A stretch of DNA of 26,490 nt from Pelargonium nanum (taxonomy: Eukaryota; Streptophyta; Magnoliopsida; Geraniales; Geraniaceae), in contig JAYMTF010001085.1 of NCBI GenBank assembly GCA_036897485.1, forward strand, positions 1 to 26,490, written 5' to 3'. The notes beneath the pieces are model-generated. The model was not told the origin of the DNA, searched no databases, and saw only the letters and a list, made by a program, of their open reading frames with translations. The position numbers and the translations under genes are program-made. Position 1 is the stretch's first letter. Every line of letters begins with the position of its first letter. Of this stretch, positions 1 through 8,115 are shown piece by piece.

Positions 1-49
1 TCTTGTATAAATTAAGAGGTTGCTATTCTATAATAATATACAATTCTTC

Positions 50-362
50 TCTTCAAATTCAACAGATTACATGCCAGATTCTAAGTAGCAAGGGTCAAAT
101 ATTGTGCTTGCACCAAGTAGGATATACCGATATTATATATTAATACAGGCAGGTTTTGTGGTGACAATAATTTGAACTACCCAACTCGGCAGCATCCGAA
201 ATGAGAGGTAGCAAGAAACATGCAACCAAGATGCATAAAATGTTTGAACCTACCTAAATAAAGAGAAAAATTGATCATTTGTGTCAACATCAAATGCTGT
301 CGATTTGAGAAATACAAAGCCCACACAGGCAAGCCCATTAGATGAAGTCACACCCTTGGCTC
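50..362 (-). pseudogene. partial diverged copy of an XLG gene (end of exon 7 plus intron 7)
   Basis: This stretch aligns along its length with about 9010-9303, the end of exon 7 and the following intron of the intact XLG gene in this window, in the same orientation. Positions 254-362 correspond to the exon. Read on the minus strand they give [15 protein letters not shown], against [15 protein letters not shown] in the intact gene, and the frame stays open to a conserved GT donor at 253-252. Positions about 66-253 match the intron, for example around TATTGTGCTT at 104-113. Similarity stops near 362 and exons 1-6 are absent, because a PPR gene lies there instead. The copy is therefore truncated at its 5' side. 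Whether exon 8 survives beyond position 1 cannot be seen. It is most likely a relic of a segmental or tandem duplication. Confidence 0.8.
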
Positions 363-743
363 AACCACTGCCACTATATACACTGTAATAAGATGCTTAA
401 AACAACCTTCTTCCTAATTGTATTAAGAACAATGAGCATACCAAATATTTATTCTCTTGTCTTTAACTGTTTTAAAAATAATAGCCATCATTGATTCGTG
501 AGATGTAGTTAAATCATTGTTTTAAAGATAATAGTGTCAAGTGAGGAATCACCACTCTAAATCAAAATACCGAGATAGGATAAAATTAGAAAGGGAAGGA
601 AAATCTTACTGAATATGAATCTCCCAAGAATCAGCCTTTGCAGATTATGTCAATGTCAAAAGACTGCTAAATGAGCAAAAAAGTTTGTCAGTAAATGGCA
701 TAAACTGAAGATGGGCACATGCTGCTGTAGAATATCTATGCAG
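363..743. other. no gene seen; probable 3' flank of the PPR gene
   Basis: AT-rich sequence between the XLG-derived fragment and the PPR stop codon. No convincing ORF, RNA gene or repeat is visible. Part of it should be the PPR 3' untranslated region, since that gene reads leftward into it. Confidence 0.5.
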
Positions 744-2999
744 TTAAATGTATACTATGAGAGAGATAACTACCTTGGGTTTAGAATTACAACAACCCCA
801 TTCCATCCTTGTGAGCAGCTCCACGACTTCAGTTGTGCTCCCCATCATGCAAAGATCATCCATCAACGTTTTAAGAGAAACCGAATTAGCTCTACAACTT
901 CCTTCATCCATCTTCCTCAGCAACTCAACAACAGCAGATTTATTCCTTGTCTTGAAATACTGAACAATTAATGTAGCATAAGTAACAACATCAGGCTTGC
1001 AACATCCGTCTTCCATCTTTCTTACCAACTCAATGGCAGCACTAGTGTTCCCTATTTTGCAAAGTCCGAGTATCAGTGTATTGTAAGTGATTCTGTCCGG
1101 CTGACAACTTCCATCTTCCAACTTCCTGAAGAACCCAATGGCAGCAGTGAAGTTCCCTGTTTTGCAAAGGCCATTTATCATTGCATTATAAGTAACTACG
1201 TTTGGGTTACAACCAGCCTCCTCCATCTTCCTGAGCAACCCAATGGCAGCAGAGATGTTCCTTGTTTTGCAAAGCCCATCTAACAATGTAGTGTAAGTAA
1301 TTGTGTTAGGCATACAACCTCCCTCTTCCATCTTCCAAAGAATACTCATGGCAGCCTTTATGTTCCCTATTTTGCAAAAGCCATTTATCATTGTATTATA
1401 TGTAACTATGTCTTGGTTACAACCAGCCTCCTCCATCATTCTGAGTAACCCAATGGCAGCAGAGATGTTCCCAGCCTTGCAAAGCCCATCTAGCAACGTA
1501 TTATAAGTAATTATGTCAGGCTTACAACCTCCTTCCATCTTCTTGAGGAACCCAATGGCAGCACCGGTGTTCCCTGTTTTGCAAAGCCCATGTATCAATG
1601 TATTATAAGTGACTACATTTGGGTTGCAACATTTAACTTTCATCTTCCTGAGCAACTTCATACCAGCATCAATGTCACCCACTTTGCAAAGACCATTTAT
1701 CATCGCATTATAAGTGACAACATCAGGCTTGCAACATCCCTCTTCCATCTTCCTCATCAACCTAATGGCAGCAGTGACGTTCCCTGTTTTGCAAAGCCCA
1801 TCTATCAACGTGCTATAAGTAACTACGTTTGGCTTACAACTTCCCTCTTCCATCTCCTCAAGCAACTCAATAGCTGCAATAGGGTTTTTCATTTTACACA
1901 ATCCATTTATTAATGAATTGTAAGTAACTACACCAGGGTCACAGCCTTCCTCTTTCATCTTCCTGAGCAACTTAATACCAACATCAATGTCCCCTATTTT
2001 GCAAAGGCTATCTATCATTGCACTATAAGTAACTATGTCTGGATTACAACCAGCCTCTTCCATCTTCCCAAGCAATCCAATGGCAGCGCCGGTGTTACCT
2101 CTTCTGCAAAGCTCGTGTATCAATGAAGTGTAAGTAACTACATCAGGGTTGCAGCCTCTCTCTTTCATCGTCGTGAACAATTCAATACTGGCATCAATGT
2201 CCCCCACTTTGCAAAGAACATCTATCACTGCATTATAAGTATATGTGTTTGGGTTACATCCAGCCTCTTCCATCTTCCTGAGCAACCTGATGGCAGCTGA
2301 GATGTTCCTTGTTTTGCAAAGCCCATGTATCAATGTACTGTAAGTAACTACATTTGGCTTACAATGTCCATTTTCCATCTCCTCAAGCAACGTAACAGCT
2401 GAGGCAAAGTCTTCTATTCTACAAAATCCATGCATCACTGAATTATAAATAACTACATCCGGGTTGCAGCCTCTCTCTTTTATCTCCCTGAGCAACTTAA
2501 CACTAGTGTCAATGTCCCCCACTTTGCAAAGGCAAGCTATCAATGCATTATAAGTATATACGTTTGGGTTACAACCAGCCCTTTCCATCTTCCTTAGCAA
2601 CCGAATGGCAGCGGAGATGTTCCCTGTTTTGCCAAGCCCATCAAGCAATGTACTGTAAGTAACTACATCAGGCTTACAACCTCCCTCTTCCATTTTTCTC
2701 AACAACTCAACAGCAACATAAGTGTTCCCTATCTTGCAAAGCCCTTTAATCAAAGTATTGAAAGTTATATTGTTTGGCTCAAAGCCAAGTTTGATAAGCT
2801 TTCCCAACACAGAGAAACCAAAATCCAACCGACCCAAGCAACAATAACCATTAAGCACTATGTCGAGAGTAAAAATATTAGATGAAATTCCCAGCACAAC
2901 CATTTGCTTGTATAAGGAAATCATGGAGGAGTGACTTTGCATTTTGGAAATTGACCCTAAAATCTTATTGAACTCTACAACAGAGGGCATGGGTCGCAT
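744..2999 (-). CDS. P-class PPR protein, restorer-of-fertility-like (RFL)
   Basis: The 751-residue ORF is almost entirely about 21 tandem pentatricopeptide repeats of 35 residues, with the recurring pattern PDVVTYNxLIxGLCKxGN..AAIxLLRKMEE.GC. One repeat near the middle is 34 residues long. P-class PPR proteins bind organellar RNA one base per repeat, typically in mitochondria, affecting processing, stability or translation. The N-terminal text MRPMPSVVEFNKILG and the next repeat (GFSVLGKLIKLGFEPN) match the RFL clade related to fertility restorers. There are no E, DYW or other C-terminal domains. The first ATG is at 2999, but the frame stays open back to 3149 and encodes RFL-like residues there (FVTGRKRWK, EEAIALFNEKIH). 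The native N-terminus and transit peptide are therefore probably encoded upstream through a spliced leader. The family is certain; the exact start and target are not. Confidence 0.9.
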   Translation of the reverse strand: MRPMPSVVEFNKILGSISKMQSHSSMISLYKQMVVLGISSNIFTLDIVLNGYCCLGRLDFGFSVLGKLIKLGFEPNNITFNTLIKGLCKIGNTYVAVELLRKMEEGGCKPDVVTYSTLLDGLGKTGNISAAIRLLRKMERAGCNPNVYTYNALIACLCKVGDIDTSVKLLREIKERGCNPDVVIYNSVMHGFCRIEDFASAVTLLEEMENGHCKPNVVTYSTLIHGLCKTRNISAAIRLLRKMEEAGCNPNTYTYNAVIDVLCKVGDIDASIELFTTMKERGCNPDVVTYTSLIHELCRRGNTGAAIGLLGKMEEAGCNPDIVTYSAMIDSLCKIGDIDVGIKLLRKMKEEGCDPGVVTYNSLINGLCKMKNPIAAIELLEEMEEGSCKPNVVTYSTLIDGLCKTGNVTAAIRLMRKMEEGCCKPDVVTYNAMINGLCKVGDIDAGMKLLRKMKVKCCNPNVVTYNTLIHGLCKTGNTGAAIGFLKKMEGGCKPDIITYNTLLDGLCKAGNISAAIGLLRMMEEAGCNQDIVTYNTMINGFCKIGNIKAAMSILWKMEEGGCMPNTITYTTLLDGLCKTRNISAAIGLLRKMEEAGCNPNVVTYNAMINGLCKTGNFTAAIGFFRKLEDGSCQPDRITYNTLILGLCKIGNTSAAIELVRKMEDGCCKPDVVTYATLIVQYFKTRNKSAVVELLRKMDEGSCRANSVSLKTLMDDLCMMGSTTEVVELLTRMEWGCCNSKPKVVISLIVYI

Positions 3000-3705
3000 A
3001 TGGATTTTCTCATTAAAAAGAGCAATAGCTTCCTCAACCTTATTGAACCCATGATTACATTTCCATCGTTTCCTCCCAGTTACAAACTTGTTGTCAAATT
3101 TACCAGATCGAGAATGAAAATAGACTCTTCTTGTTCCAGGTTTTCTAGATTAATAAAGCAACACCAGTAAATATATGGAAAATTAACCCCAAAAAAATGA
3201 AATGTAGTAGCAACAGTAACAGGATCATGAGCGAGAGCGAGAGCAAGAACAGACCTTACAGAACCAAAAGTTGATTCCCTCATCTTCATCATCTTCTCTC
3301 CGATATCTTAGGATTAGCTCTGATTTTCTATGCTCTGGAGGACAAGACCTGGTTTTTGTTTTCTATTCTGATACTGTACAGTTCTGAGCAAAAAAAAAAA
3401 ATCAAAACTTCAGTGAAGAGAAATGAAATTGCGAAATCGCAAGCGAACCGGGCAGCGGCAGTGGTGTTCCGGCGAGGTGCAACAAGAGAGAAAATGGAAG
3501 TGGGAGAGAGAGTGAAGCGGACCTGCAGCAGCTGCTGCCACCAGATATAGACGGCGAGGAGCAGGTGCAGCGGCCGGCGACGGAGGATGGGCGGCGGGCT
3601 GCATTAATAAGGAGAGGAGCAAAATGCGAAAGAAATGAGAGAGAAACCAGAAGGTAGAAAGAAAAAAAAAATGAAAATAATTAATTCATTTCTAAAAAAA
3701 TTTCT
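3000..3705 (-). other. 5' leader and uncertain N-terminal exon(s) of the PPR gene
   Basis: On the minus strand, 3149-3000 continues the PPR frame without a Met and is closed by a stop at 3152-3150. A plausible acceptor (TTATTAATCTAG) ends at 3147. Further upstream, a very strong acceptor (long T-run then GCTCAG) ends at 3384. Possible donors are CAG|GTCCGC at 3523/3522 and TCT|GTAAGG near 3260. I could not find a combination that joins an upstream ATG to the PPR frame in phase. The region is therefore best read as a spliced 5' leader of unresolved structure. Its GC-rich part (about 3440-3600) lies just downstream of the proposed TATA box. Confidence 0.45.
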
Positions 3706-3732
3706 AAATAAAATACTTAGAGAATGAGGTAC

Positions 3733-3741
3733 ATTTATATA
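3733..3741 (-). promoter_or_regulatory. candidate TATA box of the PPR gene
   Basis: The minus strand reads GGTATATAAATG here, which would place transcription start near 3705, just before the GC-rich leader. A near-identical block (GGTACATTTATATAC on the plus strand) recurs about 40 bp away at about 3767-3781, so this motif is duplicated. It is supported only by motif and position. Confidence 0.4.
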
Positions 3742-3898
3742 CCTTGTTTTTAAAAAAAAAAAACAAAGGTACATTTATATACTTAATAATATTAGAATTG
3801 AACTTATTTTGAAACATTTGAAAGTTAATAGATGAATCCGCAAATTTTTATAATAAAATAAATTGGGTGAGGGTGAACATTCTCGTGAAACCATACCG

Positions 3899-4260
3899 CG
3901 ACATTGAGGTTGAACATGAGAGTTGAGGGCTTTTTGTTGGGCGAGGATGAACATTTTTGGGGAGCAATGTGCGACATCGAGGTTGGATGCTTGATTGGAG
4001 AGCTTTCGATGGCAAAATTAAACATTTCTAGGGAGTCATGCCACAACATCGAGATTGAGCATTAAATTTGAGGGGTTTTGGTTAGACAAGATAATACATA
4101 TTTTATGAACTTCGACATCGAGGTTGTACGTGGAGGTTCTTGGGCTCTTTATTACGTTCGACATGTTTGGGGTTTATGTTGTTGGCCATGTCGAGGGGTT
4201 ATGTTGGTCATCCATATGGAACTTGTTTTTTCTCTTGTATTCTCATCGGGCAGGTCCCAT
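3899..4260. repeat. diverged tandem repeat, period about 72 bp
   Basis: The core CGACATCGAGGTTG (or close variants) begins at 3899, 3972, 4044 and 4113, a spacing of 73, 72 and 69 bp. A weaker fifth copy is near 4186. Between the cores, related phrases recur (TTGAGGGGTTTT-like, then a GATGAACATTTTT-like segment). It is an old minisatellite. The short ORFs crossing it resemble no known protein. Confidence 0.7.
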
Positions 4261-5064
4261 GCTCAGGCACGAAAGGTTCTTTCTTGGCATGTCTCCAAGT
4301 ACTCCAAAGATGTTCACAAACTATCGAAGCGTTTGAGCTTCTATTGTTGGGCGGCGAGGTGGCATTCGAGCATCACGTGTCACTCCTACATTTGTCGCCT
4401 CAACTTATAATTTTTCACGTAGCACCAGTTTGTCTGCCCTCCGTACAAATCATGGCTCTGTCATCAGCTGCAATGGAAGATTGGACCTTCTCATGCTATA
4501 TCACATTGCAGCTGGTACACACTTGATGAGTGTGTGTGTGGCCAACCTGAGAGATTGTTGAGAAACCATAAAGACACAGATGTTAGGGGAAAGAGTTTTG
4601 GTTTAGACTCCCTTTAGGCTCCAGGAGAAGGTCTAAGCCCACAAGTCTCTCTAGTCTCTAGCCTTGCAAGTGATGCATTTGAGATTTGCTAGCTTTATGC
4701 ATAGTTTTGAAGTGGACATGACTGAGAGGGCACTGGCATCAACAACAATATACAAACTTTTTTTTGTTGTTGTTCCAAGCTTAAGCAATTCAACAAAACC
4801 TTGTATATGTGATCAGGATTCAGGATCATACATGCATTTACATGTTGGCATTTGTTTTGGACTCTTCATCACAAGTTCAACAATTTCACCCAATGGATTT
4901 AGAGATAGCTATTATATATAAGCAACATGACTGTAAATCCATAAAAAGTCAGTGACAAATGTACTAATTTCATACTCTATCTCTAATAGCCCTCAATGAG
5001 ACACTAACTTGCAAACACTGCTTGTCATGAAACTGAGATGGAAATGTAACATGTCTTTCATCTT
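4261..5064. other. intergenic, nothing recognised
   Basis: Mixed-composition sequence with short ORFs on the plus strand that match nothing I recognise and lack a consistent gene structure. A short GT-rich run lies near 4530-4541. The right end should include the 3' untranslated region of the B3 gene. Confidence 0.4.
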
Positions 5065-6912
5065 CTACTCTTGTTTAGCAACTGCACTTGGATTCTTGAA
5101 CCTAGTCAAGGGGACAAGTTCATCCACCACGCAGAATATGGTAACATCCAAGACGATTGGATCATGATTGGCTTTCCTTTTGGGATTGATTTGGAAGATG
5201 CACACATCATTTTCTTCCAAGTTGTTGTCCTCAACAAATTTGCCCCATCTTCCTAATATTCCACATTTCCACTTATTGTTCTTGAACTGAACAACCCATG
5301 TCTTCTCATTTGGAGGAACTCTCAGTCTAATCTTCTTGTCCTCGCTAGAAATATACTTGGTGCCCCATTCTTTAGGGAAGTTCTGCACCCAACAATATCC
5401 AAGAAAAAATGTTTATTAGAAATATGAAACACGTGAGGAATGCAACTTTAGAGCAACTAAGACCCTAATTACCACATAAAAATACTTGTAGACACAGGTA
5501 GACTTCATGATCACCATAACTGAAGGTCCGGTAGATGAATGTTCAGAGGCTGATCTATAGGCTCTTTGTTTCTCCTCTTCTGTTACAGGTCTTCTGTTCG
5601 AAATGAGATATAAAGGATAACATTTCTGAAATAGATCCCGTGGAGCTGCAGTCAGATCTGAACCTATCATCAAGCAAGCAATACGGTTAAAGCACATGAA
5701 AGAAAAGTTATGATACTGCAAAATGTAAGAGAATGTTAACCAGGTTTCTTCTTAGGTTGGTTTTCAAGAACATGTGAACGTTTTGTTGTCGGTCCACGCT
5801 TCTTATATGTGTCTACTTGTTCTTCCTCTGAGTCTTCTTCTGTTAATATCTCCACAACATCATCTTGGTCAGTATCTTGAAATTTTCTTTTCCTCTTTGT
5901 GTTGTTTGAATCCGAATGCTTCGGATTATTTGGCCTAGCTCTTTGCTGAGAGCCACTGATGTCCACCACATGAACTGACTCTCCCTCTGATGATTCATCC
6001 ACCAGCCTCAGGCCAATAGGCTTCACGCCACGAACGCCTTTTCCCTTCGTATCCTCCCTTTGACAGTGCCTAGAGCTGGTGGCAGCTGGTTTGGAACACC
6101 ATTTTTGTCTTCCTTTTCCCTGTTGCTTGTTCTTGGACATGGTGGCTGCAACTTTGGAACATGAACTTTCTTTTCCTTTCTTGTCATTCCCATCTTGCAT
6201 AGCTTTCATGCCTTGAGTTCCTTTGTCCTTCTCTGGTTTTTGGTGCTTTAAACCTGAGGTGGAAGGTTTAGAACACACATTTTGTCCTCCCTTCTTGGCA
6301 TTTCCTTCTTGCATCTCGTTCGTCTCCACAGTAGCGTCATGAGAATCATCCACATCTATAACTTTAATAGGAACCTCCTCTTGGTTCTTCTCCAACACAC
6401 AACCTTTGTCTGAACATGAGCTCCCATGTTTCTTGACAAAGTAAGAACCTTCTAACTCGCATCCACTTTTATCGAAGATCAGTACACTGAAAGATGAATT
6501 GCCATTGTAGCGGAACACTAAAAAATCTGAAATTTCCAAACTATGATCCCGGACAAATTTATCCCAACCATCCTGTAACACCACTCGATCAGCTGTTCTC
6601 ACTAGTTTCACAGTCCACATATGTCCACTTGGGCCTTTGAGACTAATGGTGTCTGACAAATTTCCCTTGAAATTCCTCACAAATTTCTTTGGTAATCTCT
6701 GTAGAGAAACAAGAGTAAATCAACAGAGAACTAGTTGGATAGTTATGAAAATGACAAAGTGAGAGATTTGCTTAGCTCAAACATTAATCACTCACCAGCT
6801 GGTGCTCAAAATCACTGATCAAGATCTTGAAAAATTGGTGATTATTGGGTTCAAATTCATTCCAATACTTGTGTTGCTCCAACACTCTACATCTCTCATT
6901 GATTTCTCCCAT
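5065..6912 (-). CDS. REM-type transcription factor with two B3 domains
   Basis: Four coding exons on the minus strand join in frame: 6912-6796, 6698-5741, 5663-5473 and 5382-5065. All introns are GT-AG, and the product is 527 residues. B3 domains are plant-specific DNA-binding folds; REM proteins act in the nucleus and many are expressed in reproductive meristems. The first B3 domain (about residues 27-125) reads FFKILISDFEHQL then RLPKKFVRNF, with DGWDKFVRDHSLEISDFLVF. The second (about 405-505) reads SVMVIMKSTCVYKYF then NFPKEWGTKY, with RWGKFVEDNNLEENDVCIFQI. The linker is long, hydrophilic and lysine- and serine-rich. It holds a likely nuclear signal (NTKRKRKFQD) and an acidic stretch (TEEDSEEEQ). 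The ATG at 6912 is chosen because it precedes the first B3 strand directly and follows a good acceptor. A B3-linker-B3 layout resembles REM16-like proteins; a one-to-one name is not justified. Confidence 0.88.
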
Positions 6913-7235
6913 ATATATCTAAGCCATAAATAAACAAGGAATGAGAAGGGAAGAACAGTCTTGGGATAGAATTTACTTTCACATCAATGTAACTATGTAA
7001 GTACTGTTTCATCATTAAAAAACACACTAGAGAAGATCCAAATACTAGTACAAACAGCATAAAAAAGAATAGTCAAAACACAGCAAAAAGATCACACAAT
7101 GGAAAGCCAACAATCAAGAAAAAAACTGACAATGAAAAAGGGCAAGTGATCATCATACCGAAGTTGGACAAATAAATCTTGAGAAGTTGGATCTGATACT
7201 GCTACTGGTAGTGGCAGTGCTTCAGCTGCATCAAA
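6913..7235 (-). promoter_or_regulatory. 5' untranslated exon, intron and uORF of the B3 gene
   Basis: A non-coding first exon ends at 7159 with donor TTCG|GTATGA. The acceptor GGCTTAG ends at 6919, six bases before the start codon, giving a 240-bp leader intron. The exon contains a short upstream ORF at 7231-7202 (MQLKHCHYQ then stop) that could lower translation of the main ORF. The transcription start is not identifiable. Confidence 0.5.
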
Positions 7236-8115
7236 TGCACCCGAAATAGGTTTTTTTTATTTTTAAGAAAAGATGAGACCTTTAGATCATAGCTGGACAG
7301 GAGTACAAGTACTGAAGAAGTTGAAGATAAAAGAAAATTGTAACTTTTGGATCACATATGAGCGTACAGCTACTGGAGAAATGCAAGAAGAACAAAGAAA
7401 AATGAGACCTTTGTGGCAAATGTGTATTGTCCTCTCACAAAATACTGTATGAAGGAGAACTATAAAATTGTCTTAGTCACTTTGTCCTGAAAATGGTAAG
7501 CTTAGTTGCAGTCAATAGTCTTTATTGTTCTCCAAATTCAGCAATGTTGATCACTTTCAAAGCCAGAACCCATGTGTAAAATTTGCAACAACCCTTGCTT
7601 TTATGTTCAACATTGACATAAAATGGTGACCCAGTTTTAATTTTGAAACTTGTATTCTCGTACATGTTACTTGACCTTAAAAAGGAAACTATACATCTCA
7701 GATTATGGTTTTGTAGATATTCCATTTTAGATTAACGTACGAACGATAAGCAATTAAAACAATATCAGAGTCCAAGTATCTGTTTACACATACCTGTCAG
7801 ATGATTTGTCTGCTTACTAATCAATAATGTGTATCTTGTATAATAAGGAAGGAGCATAGGTACACAAATGCAACACAAAAAAACTTGAAAATTGAACATT
7901 TCAGCCTAGCTAGCGAGCCTAACTTGCCAATAACTACACTAATTGGCCGGCATGGTTTACAAGACAATAACTAACGTGGTCTTGACAATCATAGCTTCTG
8001 GAAGAAATGGACATTTTTCTCTAAATTCATGTACATGCCATAATATGTACAGTGGCACAGATACGTGTTATACAGGACCTACTTACGATGGACCTTGTTC
8101 GATTTATCCATGGCA
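7236..8115. other. intergenic between the B3 and XLG genes
   Basis: The left half should hold the B3 promoter and the right end the XLG 3' untranslated region. A 67-codon minus-strand ORF at 7522-7725 has no recognisable domain and no gene context. Nothing else is visible. Confidence 0.4.

Noticed and set aside
4078-4526. overlapping plus-strand ORFs of 70-128 codons
   Set aside because: They overlap in several frames across and beyond the tandem repeat, match no known family and have no splice or promoter context.
6847-6862. GGTTCAAATTC resembling a tRNA B box
   Set aside because: It is inside coding exon 1 of the B3 gene and has no matching A box or cloverleaf.
7522-7725. 67-codon minus-strand ORF upstream of the B3 gene
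   Set aside because: No domain, unremarkable composition and no supporting signals. It may be chance or part of an untranslated leader.
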